A program made the translations under genes and the position numbers. A stretch of 50,928 nucleotides of DNA from Sulfolobales archaeon (lineage in GTDB: Archaea > Thermoproteota > Thermoprotei_A > Sulfolobales > NBVN01), in the NCBI GenBank assembly GCA_025058345.1, contig JANXEN010000004.1, positions 1 to 50,928 of the forward strand, in the 5' to 3' direction. This document shows, piece by piece, positions 33,262-42,966 of the stretch. Under the pieces are notes generated by a model. The model was not told the origin of the DNA. It made no database searches and worked only from the letters and a program-made list of their open reading frames with translations. Every line of letters starts with the position of its first letter. The first letter of the stretch is position 1.

Positions 33262-34683
33262 GTGTTAAGACTGTATAACACCTTAAGTAAAACTGTTGAG
33301 GTGTTCAAACCATTAAATCCGCCTCAGGTTAAGATATATTTCTGCGGTCCAACAGTTTACGACCATATGCATGTAGGTCATGCAAGGGCTTACGTGTCGG
33401 CCGACGTGCTCAAGAGATATCTAATGTTTAAGGGGTATGACGTTCTATTCGTTCAGAATATTACCGACATCGATGATAAGATAATTAAGAAAGCAAATGA
33501 CGAAGGAGTTAGTTGGGATACGATAGTTAGTAGGTATATTGAGGATTATTACGACATGCTTAACAAGCTCAACATTAAAGTCCACATTCATCCCAGAGTG
33601 ACAACTCATATAAATGAAATCATAAGCTTTATAGAGGAATTAATATCTAAAGGATACGCATACGTAGCCCCTTCCGGAAGCGTATATTTCAATGTTGATA
33701 ACTATCCCTACTACGGTGAATTGTCAGGTAAGTTAGATAGAAGTGAGTGGGGGCAGGAAGAAGAATTTTTAAGTGAGAAGAGGAAGCCTTATGACTTTGC
33801 TTTATGGAAGTCTGCAAAACCCGGTGAACCCTACTGGGAGTCCCCCTGGGGCAAGGGTAGACCTGGATGGCACATCGAATGTTCAGTTATGAGTTCTAAG
33901 TACTTAGGAGCGCAAATAGATATACACGGCGGTGGTCAAGATTTAATATTCCCGCATCACGAAAATGAGAAAGTTCAGAGTGAGGCTAAGTTCGGAACTA
34001 GACCTTGGGTTAACTACTGGTTCCATGTAGGTTATTTAACTATTAGGAAGGAGAAGATGAGTAAATCCCTCGGCAACGTAGTGTTCTTTAAAGATATAGT
34101 GAAGGGTATTAGACCTGAAGTCCTTAGGTTATGGATTTTATCTGCACACTATAGAACTCCTCTAGAATTCTCTGAGGAGGGTTTAGATATAGCTAATAAG
34201 ATGTATAGTAGGTTAGTAAGTGCGGTTAATACCCTAAAGAGACTGCTGCTGGAGGTCGAACCCATAAATTACTTAACTGATGAGGATATTAAGATCCTTA
34301 GAAACATCAGCTTGCTCAGGGAGCATTTCCATAATGCTATGGATGATGACTTAAACACCCCGAAGGCCGTATCCGTGGTATATGAGCTAACTACCATGGT
34401 GTTCAGAGATTTAGAACCTAAACCTAATTACGCCTCGGTCCTCAAAGCATTTACTCTAATGAAGGAGTTTAACGAAGTTTTAGGGATATTAGATCAGCAC
34501 ATTTATTCTGGACCTACAGATGAGTTAATTAATAAGCTGATCGACCTCTTAGTTAAGGTTCGCCAAAGACATAGAGAATTAAAGGACTACGAAACATCGG
34601 ATTGGATTAGAAATGAGTTAATGAAGTTAGGTGTTAAGCTCATGGACTTTAAAGATAAAAGTAGGTGGGTTATAGAGTTATAA
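33262..34683 (+). CDS. cysS: Cysteinyl-tRNA synthetase
   Basis: A 473-residue class I synthetase starting with GTG 33262 ([15 protein letters not shown]). The HIGH motif is [13 protein letters not shown] (~36), zinc ligands include FCGPTVYD and [21 protein letters not shown] is present, and KMSKS is in [11 protein letters not shown]. It charges tRNA-Cys directly, so this organism need not depend on the SepRS route. It is followed after 31 bases by a metallo-beta-lactamase protein. Confidence 0.96.
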   Translation: MLRLYNTLSKTVEVFKPLNPPQVKIYFCGPTVYDHMHVGHARAYVSADVLKRYLMFKGYDVLFVQNITDIDDKIIKKANDEGVSWDTIVSRYIEDYYDMLNKLNIKVHIHPRVTTHINEIISFIEELISKGYAYVAPSGSVYFNVDNYPYYGELSGKLDRSEWGQEEEFLSEKRKPYDFALWKSAKPGEPYWESPWGKGRPGWHIECSVMSSKYLGAQIDIHGGGQDLIFPHHENEKVQSEAKFGTRPWVNYWFHVGYLTIRKEKMSKSLGNVVFFKDIVKGIRPEVLRLWILSAHYRTPLEFSEEGLDIANKMYSRLVSAVNTLKRLLLEVEPINYLTDEDIKILRNISLLREHFHNAMDDDLNTPKAVSVVYELTTMVFRDLEPKPNYASVLKAFTLMKEFNEVLGILDQHIYSGPTDELINKLIDLLVKVRQRHRELKDYETSDWIRNELMKLGVKLMDFKDKSRWVIEL

Positions 34684-34714
34684 CTTGATACTATAAATCC
34701 CTGCAGGTGATGGT

Positions 34715-35632
34715 TTGAGCGGCAGCGTCATCCAAGTAAGTGATAACCTGTACATAATTAGCACAGAACTCCTCAACACTAAGAACTGGCTTTCAACTTA
34801 CTTAATAATAGGTGACAAGGGCGGGATGTTAATAGACCCTGGACCCAGCGTTAACATAGAGGCTTTAATGGAAATCATTAATGAGGAGTTCAGCAACATA
34901 AAAATTAAGTACCTTGGGGCAACACACATACATATAGACCATGGTGGGGGTTTAGGTAACTTAGCTAAATTATTAGGTGACGTCAAAATATTTGTACATC
35001 CACGAGGCGTTAAACACCTAGTAGACCCTACTAGATTATGGGAGGCGTCAATAGAAGTTTTAGGTGATATAGCATTATTTTTCGGTAAACCACAACATAT
35101 AGAATCCAGTAAAATTGTAGGGCTTGAAGATAACTCAGGCGTAGATTTAGGAGGCATCACCGTAAGGGCCATCCATACACCCGGCCATGCACCTCACCAC
35201 ATCTCATATGTTGTCGAACCATTTAACATCTTATTGGCTGGTGATGCGCTAGCTAACTTATATGAAGGTAGGGTATATCCAGTTACTGTACCGCCTTTCA
35301 ACTTCCCAGAATATTTGAAGAGCATAAATAAGGTAGCTAGCCTTAACTACGATATAATCTCAGTTGCACACTTCGGTTATGTTAAGGATAATCCTGACGT
35401 GTTCCTTCAGAGGGTTAAAGATAAGGCAATTGCTTGGGCATCAACAATTTCTGATCTAATAAGGAATGGATATGACCGACCGGAAAGTATTTACGATAAA
35501 TTATTGGAGGAGGATCTAGAATTGAAGTTCATTGTTAAATTTAGAGAGAAGTATAAAATGTTTGAAGGCGCTAGCTATAGAGCTGTATTAGGTATGTATC
35601 AAAGCATTAGGGAGTTAATGAAGAGTCTCTGA
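34715..35632 (+). CDS. Metallo-beta-lactamase superfamily hydrolase
   Basis: A 305-residue protein. Metal ligands are in GATHIHIDHGGG (~70), IHTPGHAPHHIS (~152) and LLAGDALANLYEG (~172); VAHFGYV (~225) gives a further histidine. The C-terminal helical part is of the flavodiiron/lactonase-like group without a flavin domain. The substrate is not clear. The start is TTG 34715 after GGTGAT. Confidence 0.85.
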   Translation: MSGSVIQVSDNLYIISTELLNTKNWLSTYLIIGDKGGMLIDPGPSVNIEALMEIINEEFSNIKIKYLGATHIHIDHGGGLGNLAKLLGDVKIFVHPRGVKHLVDPTRLWEASIEVLGDIALFFGKPQHIESSKIVGLEDNSGVDLGGITVRAIHTPGHAPHHISYVVEPFNILLAGDALANLYEGRVYPVTVPPFNFPEYLKSINKVASLNYDIISVAHFGYVKDNPDVFLQRVKDKAIAWASTISDLIRNGYDRPESIYDKLLEEDLELKFIVKFREKYKMFEGASYRAVLGMYQSIRELMKSL

Positions 35633-35660
35633 AATTTTTGACCGCTCATTTAAAAAACAC

Positions 35661-35792
35661 TTATCTCGTTTGGCTATTCAATATGTCGTAAACGATATCA
35701 TCTACTTTAAGGGATTCCTCCTCCCAACCAACTCTCTCATAAAAATTTCTAATTATTTTCAATGTTTCGATTACTGTCTTAATGTTTCTCAT
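35661..35792 (-). CDS. Possible small protein of 43 residues
   Basis: An ATG at 35792 opens a frame reading MRNIKTVIETLKIIRNFYERVG, then WEEESLKVDDIVYDILNSQTR and a stop. The composition (balanced charge, amphipathic helix, no rare-codon runs) looks protein-like, and it fills most of an otherwise empty 235-base gap. No family is recognised. It could be chance. Confidence 0.35.
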   Translation of the reverse strand: MRNIKTVIETLKIIRNFYERVGWEEESLKVDDIVYDILNSQTR

Positions 35793-35820
35793 ACTTTTGC
35801 CGAATTTATTAACTTTTAGT

Positions 35821-35831
35821 TATATTTATAC
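35821..35831 (+). promoter_or_regulatory. TATA box of the hypA-ATPase pair
   Basis: TATATTTATAC lies 57-68 bases before the GTG start of hypA; the transcript would have a leader containing AAGGGTATGG as Shine-Dalgarno site. Confidence 0.45.
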
Positions 35832-35888
35832 TTATTAGATGTGATGAACTTATAAGACGTACGCTGTATGAACTTTAAGGGTATGGCA

Positions 35889-36323
35889 GTGCATGAGTAC
35901 TCTATTGCTGAAGGTATAGTGTCAACGATTAAGAAGCTGAAAGACGCTAACAACCTAATCTCTATATCTGAAGCAGTTATACAGATAGGTAGTTTAGCTC
36001 AGATAGATAGGAATGTTTTACTCGACTTACTTAGCATTTTAAGCGAGGAGTACGGATTAGGTAAAGTTAATTACATAATTAAGTATGAGGAGAGCTCTTT
36101 TGAATGTAATCAATGCGGATTTACTTGGAGTTGGTCACATGTTAAGGAGTCAATTATGGGTGAGTTATGTGGAGAATTAAAAGATTGTGATAATCCGGTT
36201 CACTTCATACCAGATCTAATAAACGTATTTATGAAGTGCCTGAGATGTGGGAGTCAGGACTTTAAGATAGTTTCAGGGTACGATGTGAGGCTCATAAGCG
36301 TTAAAGGTGTTAGAAATGATTGA
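35889..36323 (+). CDS. hypA: Hydrogenase nickel insertion protein HypA
   Basis: A 144-residue HypA. I choose GTG 35889 because it gives MHEYSIAEGIV: HypA binds nickel through the N-terminal amine, His2 and Glu3, so upstream ATGs (35868, 35883) would block the site. The zinc domain has FECNQCGF and MKCLRCGS with a long insert containing LCGELKDCD, as in archaeal HypA. It delivers nickel to [NiFe]-hydrogenase. It overlaps the downstream ATPase by eight bases. No hydrogenase subunit is in the window. Confidence 0.9.
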   Translation: MHEYSIAEGIVSTIKKLKDANNLISISEAVIQIGSLAQIDRNVLLDLLSILSEEYGLGKVNYIIKYEESSFECNQCGFTWSWSHVKESIMGELCGELKDCDNPVHFIPDLINVFMKCLRCGSQDFKIVSGYDVRLISVKGVRND

Positions 36324-37050
36324 CTTCAAGGATTACATGGTTGCGGATAAGTTAAAAGAAGTTGATAAAGTAATTATCATAGGTTCTGGTAAAGGAGGTG
36401 TTGGAAAAAGCACGATAACATCTCTTCTCGGGTTAAGACTTCGAGATCTGGGTATGGATGTCGGAATACTCGATACAGACCTTCACGGGTCTTCAATACC
36501 TTTTATCCTCGGAGGAGATAAGGAATTAGTTATAGAGTCAGTTAGGGGCGGTTTCAAACCTATTGAGCTGCATAGAATTAAGGTTATGTCGCTAAGGATG
36601 TTCGTAGGTGATAGGCCGACTCCCCTTAGAGGTGAGAGAAAGAGCGAGATCCTTAAGTATATGCTATCACTTACTGTTTGGGGACCATTAGATTACTTAC
36701 TGGTAGACTTACCTCCTGGAATGAGTGATGAGTTACTCACGCTGATGAAATACGTAAAAGGTAAGCATATCGTAGTTACGCTACCGACTAAAACCTCTTT
36801 AGATGTTGCTTTAAGGTATGTTAGTTTTCTCAATAGTCTTAATTATGGGACACCTATAATCTTAGTAAATAACTTAATGAACATCAATATAGATCACCAT
36901 GAGGTGGTTTCAGGTTTCTTAAATGAACCACCTAACAAGTACTTTATAATGCCGTATATTCATGGAATTGAAGAACATCTCTACAGAGGGATATTGCCGG
37001 TGGAATCAGTTAAAATAATAGATAAGATTATCGAGTGTCTCTATATTTAA
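36316..37050 (+). CDS. Mrp/MinD-type ATPase, probable HypB-like partner of HypA
   Basis: A 244-residue deviant-Walker ATPase: GSGKGGVGKSTITSLL (~25), DTDLHGSSIPFILGG (~53), and VDLPPGMSDELLT (~135), the pattern of Mrp/NBP35/MinD proteins. It overlaps hypA (ATG 36316 inside the hypA end). In Thermococcus an Mrp/MinD-type HypB (mmHypB) forms a complex with HypA and drives nickel transfer, so this pair probably does the same. An Fe-S carrier role, as for other Mrp proteins, is the alternative. No C-terminal CxxC is present. Confidence 0.78.
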   Translation: MIDFKDYMVADKLKEVDKVIIIGSGKGGVGKSTITSLLGLRLRDLGMDVGILDTDLHGSSIPFILGGDKELVIESVRGGFKPIELHRIKVMSLRMFVGDRPTPLRGERKSEILKYMLSLTVWGPLDYLLVDLPPGMSDELLTLMKYVKGKHIVVTLPTKTSLDVALRYVSFLNSLNYGTPIILVNNLMNINIDHHEVVSGFLNEPPNKYFIMPYIHGIEEHLYRGILPVESVKIIDKIIECLYI

Positions 37051-37093
37051 CGTAACCGTTAAGGTAGTAAAGCCTATTAGGTTGGGGGGAAAT

Positions 37094-37104
37094 CATTATA
37101 TTTA
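37094..37104 (+). promoter_or_regulatory. TATA box of the MFS transporter gene
   Basis: CATTATATTTA, 21-31 bases before ATG 37125, fits a leaderless transcript; no Shine-Dalgarno site is visible. Confidence 0.55.
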
Positions 37105-37124
37105 ACTCTAGCGATAATCAAAAA

Positions 37125-38366
37125 ATGATAACATATATTTTAATATTTATCAATTCTATAATAACCTCAGCAATTAATCTAGCCATATCACTTAAGGCAT
37201 TCGAGATCACGTCCTCAGTATATTACGTCTCACTTACTGTACTGCTGTATAACTCTGCATACATAATTATGAGCTGGACTTGGACGAAAATAGCACCTAG
37301 TAAAGACGCTCCTAAGAAACTACTATTTGCAATATTTGTGGGTTATTTAGCTAGTTCTTCTGTTTTAGGACTTAGTAATGCGATTTACTTAGTTCTGATC
37401 TGTAGCGTTGTAATAGGTTTAAGTTCGGCGGTTTCGTCGCCCCTACTGATGAGTGTTCTGGGGAACCAGATCGGTAAGGATTACTTAACAGTTAGTAGAT
37501 ATAACCTTATTTCTAGCGTCGCATCCGTTATTGGTTATTTACTAGGGTGGTTATTCGACAATACTAAAATTTTATTCCTTTCCTTAGCCGTAATTAGTGC
37601 TCCAGCAACCATAACGCTTCGATACTTAAATGTTATGACTTTAATCGAGTTTAAGAAAGAATTACACATATCTACAACACCTATGGTAACTGGTAGGGTT
37701 AAAGACGCTTTTACTGTCACACATTCGCATACTCTACTTTACGATTTCCGAATTTTAGTTGAGGATTTCTTTAAAACCATTAAAAAGGGAGTACTTAGAG
37801 AGTTTCAGCTGTTGATATTTGGGACAGTAGTTCTCTTCACAGCAATATCAACTTTCTTTACACCTTTTCCCGCGTACCTCAAGAGCAATAAATTATCTGA
37901 TGGGGATATATTCGTTATGAATTTAGTTTCATCTACAACATCAATATTGGGGTTTAGGGCAGCATCCAGGGTTGTTAACTCCATTCATAAAGCCTGGTCA
38001 ATATTAAAATTATGCGTAGGTTTGAGGGTATTCATATTTCTAATTCCTATAATTTCCTTTACCTATATTCAAGAATTAAGTGTTGTTAAGATATTTCTGA
38101 TCGCTTTCTACATGTTGATAGGTTTTACGTGGTCCTTCATTAGCTCTTCCTTAACTACCTTAGTTCTATCTATCTCCGAACGTAATAGAAAGGGTGAGAG
38201 GCTTGGACACATGAACGGCGCTATAGGTATTGGAAGCATTTTAGGTTCATTAATTTCAGTATATATTGGGGAATATGGGTTTTTAATAGGTTATCCCTTT
38301 GTTGGCGTACTTCTCATCATATCTGCAGCAATACTTCATAAGGCTTCTAAAACGTTAGTAACTTAA
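37125..38366 (+). CDS. Major facilitator superfamily (MFS)-type transporter
   Basis: A 413-residue hydrophobic protein with about 12 membrane spans and a cytosolic loop near residues 185-225 (FKKELHISTTPMVTGRVKDAF...). MFS-like features are the glycine/serine-rich helices VIGLSSAVSSPLLMSVLG and HMNGAIGIGSILGSLISVYIG. The substrate is not known; SERNRKGER.GHMNG resembles the conserved loop of multidrug-type carriers. It begins with its own promoter and is followed after 35 bases by an ACT-like gene. Confidence 0.78.
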   Translation: MITYILIFINSIITSAINLAISLKAFEITSSVYYVSLTVLLYNSAYIIMSWTWTKIAPSKDAPKKLLFAIFVGYLASSSVLGLSNAIYLVLICSVVIGLSSAVSSPLLMSVLGNQIGKDYLTVSRYNLISSVASVIGYLLGWLFDNTKILFLSLAVISAPATITLRYLNVMTLIEFKKELHISTTPMVTGRVKDAFTVTHSHTLLYDFRILVEDFFKTIKKGVLREFQLLIFGTVVLFTAISTFFTPFPAYLKSNKLSDGDIFVMNLVSSTTSILGFRAASRVVNSIHKAWSILKLCVGLRVFIFLIPIISFTYIQELSVVKIFLIAFYMLIGFTWSFISSSLTTLVLSISERNRKGERLGHMNGAIGIGSILGSLISVYIGEYGFLIGYPFVGVLLIISAAILHKASKTLVT

Positions 38367-38401
38367 GGAAACTAACTAACTAATTCTTTAGGTGTATTAT
38401 C

Positions 38402-39088
38402 TTGGGTAGTAAGAAGTTAAGCGTTTCCAACGCTGTTAGGAAAATCATCACTACTCACCCCTCGTTATTAGATTGCATTAAGTTAGGTGTCGTTAATTAT
38501 AGTTCGTTGGCTAGACTTATAGTTGATGAAGTTAAGATGGTAGGGGATTTCAAGGAAGTCAACTCGAACGCAGTTAAAATGAGTTTAATAAGATTTTCGG
38601 AGATGTTGAAATCTAGACGTACAATTGATGAGGTCATTAGGAAAGTGCTTGCTGGAACCACAATCGAGTTGCAGACAGATCTTAAGTTAATTACCTTGAG
38701 GAAGGAGGTAGTATTCTCTCGAATAAGAGATTTTATGCCGATAATAACTCAGGCTAGATTTTTCCAACTAACTCAAGGCACTAAAACTTTCACTATGATA
38801 GTATCAGATGATGTCGGTAGGGAGGTAATTAAATTCTTCGGTAGAGAATTTATTGAGGAAGTCATTAACGATCAATCAGCCATAATCTTGATAAGTCCTA
38901 AAGATATAATCACCGTGCCAGGGGTTATCGCATACATAACCTCTCTTCTTTCTTGGCATGGAATCAACATAACTCAAGTTATTTCCTGCTACGTTGATAC
39001 GATACTGGTTTTGGAACGTAAGGATGCCTTAAGGACCTACAGCTTGATTGAGGAGTTGATTACACAGTTAAGGGCGTTAAACAAGTAG
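38402..39088 (+). CDS. Protein with predicted helix-turn-helix and ACT-like domains
   Basis: A 228-residue protein from TTG 38402. Residues ~1-80 are helical and may bind DNA (NAVRKIITTHPSLLDCIKLGVVNYSSLARLIVDEVKM). Residues ~150-225 resemble paired ACT domains (VPGVIAYITSLLSWHGINITQVISCYVDTILVLERKDALRTYSLIEEL). It probably senses an amino acid. I recognise no precise family. It lies 95 bases upstream of argG, so an arginine/aspartate-responsive role is possible but unproven. Confidence 0.6.
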   Translation: MGSKKLSVSNAVRKIITTHPSLLDCIKLGVVNYSSLARLIVDEVKMVGDFKEVNSNAVKMSLIRFSEMLKSRRTIDEVIRKVLAGTTIELQTDLKLITLRKEVVFSRIRDFMPIITQARFFQLTQGTKTFTMIVSDDVGREVIKFFGREFIEEVINDQSAIILISPKDIITVPGVIAYITSLLSWHGINITQVISCYVDTILVLERKDALRTYSLIEELITQLRALNK

Positions 39089-39183
39089 AGTTATAAGTAG
39101 AACAGTCTGTATCATTAAATGTAACAAGAATTACGTTAAGTATTTAGGACGCATAGATCCGTAGTTTTTAGAGGTTATAGACA

Positions 39184-40383
39184 ATGAAGGTAGTGTTGGC
39201 GTATTCTGGAGGACTCGATACGTCAGTTATTCTTCTCCTACTTAGGGAGAGGCTTAACGCTGAAGTCATAACTTTAACTGTAGATGTAGGGCAGGAAGAT
39301 GACTTAGATGAAGTCGCCCATAAAGCTGAAAAATTGGGTGCCGTCAAGCACTACAGTATTGACTGTAAAGAGGAATTTGTTGATAAGTACGTTTTCCCAG
39401 CTTTAAAGGCAAACGCTCTTTATCAAGGTAAGTACCCATTATCAAGCGCTTTATCGAGACCTCTAATAAGTAGTAAGTTAGTTGAGATTGCTAAGAAGGA
39501 AGGAGCTGATGCTGTTGCGCATGGATGTAGTGGTAAAGGTAATGATCAGGTGAGATTCGACTTAACAGTCAAGGCCTTAGACCCTACAATCAAGGTACTA
39601 GCTCCTGTGAGGGATTGGGGCTTAAACAGAGATTGGGAGTACGAGTACGCAAAATCTAAAGGGATTAAATTTAGCGTTAAGTTCTTCAGCGTTGATGATA
39701 ATTTATGGGGTAGGAGCATCGAATGCGGTATTTTAGATGATCCGATGGTTGAACCACCTGAGGAGGTTTTTAAATGGACTCTCCCGTTAGCTAAAGCTAG
39801 GAACGAACCTGAATATGTAACTATAACATTTGAGAATGGGGTTCCAATAGCTATTAATGATGAGAAGTTAGACAAAGTTCAAATCATTAAGGCATTAAAC
39901 AGTATTGCAGGTAGGAACGGTGTAGGGAGGATAGACCATATTGAGGATAGGGTTGTTGGTTTGAAGAGTAGAGAGGTTTACGAATGTCCGGCAGCGGTGA
40001 CATTAATAGAATCCCATAAAGATTTAGAGAAGTTGGTTTTAACTAAGTGGGAATTAATGTTTAAGGAATCTGTAGAAAATATGTGGACTAATTTAGTATA
40101 TAGTGGTTTGTGGGTTGAGCCATTAAAGAACGATTTAGAGGCATTCATAGAGAGCACTCAGAAAAGAGTTAATGGCTCCGTTAAACTTAAACTATTTAAG
40201 GGGAGCGTCAGCGTCGTTGGAAGAAGCTCAAATAATTCCTTATACGATCCTAAGTTAACGACCTACGAAAGTCATACGATCCTAACTCAAGAGCATGCTA
40301 AAGGGTTTATAGAATTATGGGGTCTGCAGAGCGTAGTAGCGTTTAGGAAATTATTAGGGAACTACGGTGCAGGAAGGTCATGA
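39184..40383 (+). CDS. argG: Argininosuccinate synthase
   Basis: A 399-residue enzyme starting MKVVLAYSGGLDTSVILLLL, the ATP pyrophosphatase P-loop (SGGLDTS). Other family segments are YPLSSALSRPLISSKLVEIAKKEGADAVAHGCSGKGNDQVRF and RSIECGILDDP. It joins citrulline and aspartate with ATP hydrolysis to AMP. argH begins in the stop codon overlap (ATGA at 40380), and carA-carB follow, giving the last steps of arginine synthesis plus carbamoyl phosphate supply. Confidence 0.97.
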   Translation: MKVVLAYSGGLDTSVILLLLRERLNAEVITLTVDVGQEDDLDEVAHKAEKLGAVKHYSIDCKEEFVDKYVFPALKANALYQGKYPLSSALSRPLISSKLVEIAKKEGADAVAHGCSGKGNDQVRFDLTVKALDPTIKVLAPVRDWGLNRDWEYEYAKSKGIKFSVKFFSVDDNLWGRSIECGILDDPMVEPPEEVFKWTLPLAKARNEPEYVTITFENGVPIAINDEKLDKVQIIKALNSIAGRNGVGRIDHIEDRVVGLKSREVYECPAAVTLIESHKDLEKLVLTKWELMFKESVENMWTNLVYSGLWVEPLKNDLEAFIESTQKRVNGSVKLKLFKGSVSVVGRSSNNSLYDPKLTTYESHTILTQEHAKGFIELWGLQSVVAFRKLLGNYGAGRS

Positions 40384-41798
40384 CATTCTATAGAGATGCC
40401 TTGCTTGGGGATGCGAGTAATAAGGTAGTGAGTTTTACATCGTCTATGGAGGAGGATAGATTAATAGTTAATGAAGTAATTGATGTGTTGGTAGCGCATG
40501 TAAAGCATTTAATTTCTATGGAATTAATACCTCCTGAATCAGGAAATAAGATTTTAACGGCTTTAGATAATTTAAGCAGAAATACTGATGAATTATTCAA
40601 AATTTCAGCTGAGGATGTTCATGAAGCTATAGAAATCTACTTGAGAAACACCTTAGGCGGTGAGGCTGGATGGTTACCCCTAGGTAGGAGTAGGAATGAC
40701 CACGTAGTTGCAGCATTGAGATTGAAGACTAAGAAGTTAGTGATTGAGTGTGTTGGTGAAATACTTAAGTTAAGGAAACTGCTTATCGAGAAGGCGCATC
40801 AAAATTTAGAGACTTTACTGCCATTAGCAACACATCTTCAATTAGCTCAAATTTCTACAGTAGCTCATTACCTGATGTATATAGAGGAAATGCTTAGAGA
40901 CTTCACAAACATTCTTTACTACACCTTAAGCGATTTTATAGATAAGTCGCCTCTGGGTTCAGGTGCCATTGCCGGAACTACAGTACCTATAGATAGGTTT
41001 GAACTGGCTAAGTTATTAGGATTTAAGGGATTGGTATACAACACCTTATATGCTACCAGCTCTAGAGACTTTATATCGGTAACAGCCTCAATAATAACTT
41101 CACTATCCGTAGCGCTGTCTCGTGTGGCTGAAGACTTCATTATTTGGGCAACATCTCAGTTCAACTACATTGAGCCCCCTTCATCTCATCTAGCTACAAG
41201 TAGTATGATGCCTCATAAAAAGAATTTAGTGTCGATGGAGGTCCTACGGGCTTGGGGAGGTGAAGCTATAGGGCATCTAGCAGCGATCTTATCAGTTATT
41301 AAGTCCGTTCCCTCCGGATATAATTTAGACCTGCAGGAAGTTACGAAACATTTATTAAGGTTGCTCCTTAATTCTATAGAGGCTCTCACAATATTTAGGG
41401 ACTTCATAAAATATATGGAATTCAAGGATAAAGTCCTAAATGAAGAGGTGCAGAAGTACCTACTAACTGTAACTGACCTAGCTGAACACATTTCAATGAA
41501 ATATCATATACCCTATAGAGATACACATAAGGAGGTTGCATCCGTAATTAAGAAGTTAGGAACAACTGATATCAACTTGATATGTTTCGAATTAAGTAAG
41601 AAATTAGGTATCAATGCGGAGGACCTTCTCAAGGTAGTTAAACCGGAGAACGTGTTGAGGACTCGGAAAGTTGTGGGGTCTCCGAACCCTCAGTTAATGT
41701 TACTCACCATCAAGGAGTCTGAAAAGTTACTCGATAACGATTGCAGTAGGTACTCAGCCCTAGTTGAGGAGCTCGGGATCTTAAATGAATGTAAGTAA
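40380..41798 (+). CDS. argH: Argininosuccinate lyase
   Basis: A 472-residue fumarase/aspartase superfamily enzyme that splits argininosuccinate into arginine and fumarate. The N-terminal RDALLG..S, GWLPLGRSRNDHVVAALRL and the signature SSMMPHKKN are present; the usual proline after KKN is leucine (KKNLVSME). The active-site serine loop is intact. It overlaps argG by four bases and carA by 14, so the operon is translated as a coupled unit. Confidence 0.97.
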   Translation: MTFYRDALLGDASNKVVSFTSSMEEDRLIVNEVIDVLVAHVKHLISMELIPPESGNKILTALDNLSRNTDELFKISAEDVHEAIEIYLRNTLGGEAGWLPLGRSRNDHVVAALRLKTKKLVIECVGEILKLRKLLIEKAHQNLETLLPLATHLQLAQISTVAHYLMYIEEMLRDFTNILYYTLSDFIDKSPLGSGAIAGTTVPIDRFELAKLLGFKGLVYNTLYATSSRDFISVTASIITSLSVALSRVAEDFIIWATSQFNYIEPPSSHLATSSMMPHKKNLVSMEVLRAWGGEAIGHLAAILSVIKSVPSGYNLDLQEVTKHLLRLLLNSIEALTIFRDFIKYMEFKDKVLNEEVQKYLLTVTDLAEHISMKYHIPYRDTHKEVASVIKKLGTTDINLICFELSKKLGINAEDLLKVVKPENVLRTRKVVGSPNPQLMLLTIKESEKLLDNDCSRYSALVEELGILNECK

Positions 41799-42966
41799 GG
41801 TAATCAAAAATAAAAGAAAATGCTCTAAATATAAATCCGTTTTAATACTTGATGACGGAACAGTGGTAGAGGGATGCGGCTTCGGGCATCCAGGCATAAG
41901 GACAGGCGAATTAGTATTTACAACTGGGATGGTTGGCTATCCAGAGGCATTAACTGATCCTTCATTTAAAGGCCAAATACTTGTCTTCACAAATCCTATG
42001 ATGGGTAATTACGGAGTTCCTAGCAAGGAAGTTCTCGAGTTTGGAATTCCTAAATACTTTGAATCCGAAAGAGTGCAGGTAGAGGCCGTAATTGTCGCCT
42101 ATAATAACTTACCTAGTCATTGGGCAAACATAATGAGTTTAGACGAGTGGTTATATTCTGAAGGTATTCCAGGGATATCACTCGTGGATACAAGAGCTCT
42201 CGTTAAGAAAATCCGTGAAAAAGGTGTTATGCCAGCAATAGTAGCTGTCTACGAAGATGAGATTGACTTAGATGATTTGGTCGGCAAGCTGTCTACCTCC
42301 CTAAGCTACGACCAAAAAGTTCTGGTAGGGGATGTAATGCCTAAAAACATAATATTCCACGAACCTCCAACTTATAGTGAACGTTTAAGTACTTTAATAG
42401 TAGTTGACTGCGGTATTAAGTATGGGATACTGAGGGAATTGCTTAGAAATGGCTTTAGGGTCATTAGAATCCCATGCTATGAAGACCCGCTTAAGTATTT
42501 AGAGGCTTATGACGCTTCTGGAATAGTTTACGGTAATGGACCGGGTAATCCCAAACTCCTTACAGACCTAATTAAACATGTTGGCGGTGTTTTGGAGTAT
42601 AATGTTCCGGTACTGGGTATATGCTTGGGTCATCAAGTATTAGCTCTCGCCACTGGAGGAGATACATACAAACTCAAGTACGGGCATAGAGGTCATAACA
42701 AGCCATGTGTAGATTTAGAGAGAGGTAAGTGTTTCGTAAGCAGCCAAAACCACGGCTATGCAGTTGATGAAGGTAGTTTAAGCAATACTGGATTTAAGTT
42801 GTGGATGATCAACGCGGATGATAAAACGGTTGAGGGTCTAAAGCACGTTAGTAAGCCAATCATAACAGTTCAATTCCACCCTGAGGGATGTCCAGGTCCA
42901 TTAGATAGTGTGTGGATCTTCAGCCTATTTAGGAGACTGGTGGAGAGGTATGGAACTTCCCGCTAA
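41785..42966 (+). CDS. carA: Carbamoyl-phosphate synthase small (glutaminase) subunit
   Basis: A 393-residue subunit. The N-terminal domain has DDGTVVEGCGFGHPG and TGMVGYPEALTDPSF. The class I glutamine amidotransferase triad is clear: nucleophile in LGICLGHQVLALA, histidine and glutamate in VQFHPEGCPG. It makes ammonia for the large subunit. About 18 basic residues (KVIKNKRKCSKYK) precede the usual start, so a later start is possible. It overlaps argH and carB. Confidence 0.96.
   Translation: MNVSKVIKNKRKCSKYKSVLILDDGTVVEGCGFGHPGIRTGELVFTTGMVGYPEALTDPSFKGQILVFTNPMMGNYGVPSKEVLEFGIPKYFESERVQVEAVIVAYNNLPSHWANIMSLDEWLYSEGIPGISLVDTRALVKKIREKGVMPAIVAVYEDEIDLDDLVGKLSTSLSYDQKVLVGDVMPKNIIFHEPPTYSERLSTLIVVDCGIKYGILRELLRNGFRVIRIPCYEDPLKYLEAYDASGIVYGNGPGNPKLLTDLIKHVGGVLEYNVPVLGICLGHQVLALATGGDTYKLKYGHRGHNKPCVDLERGKCFVSSQNHGYAVDEGSLSNTGFKLWMINADDKTVEGLKHVSKPIITVQFHPEGCPGPLDSVWIFSLFRRLVERYGTSR

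Noticed and set aside
35840-35945. GTGATGA near 35842 with a CTGA further on, as a second C/D box sRNA
   Set aside because: The D' and C' boxes are poor, spacers have wrong lengths and the CTGA lies inside hypA; it is more likely part of the hypA leader.
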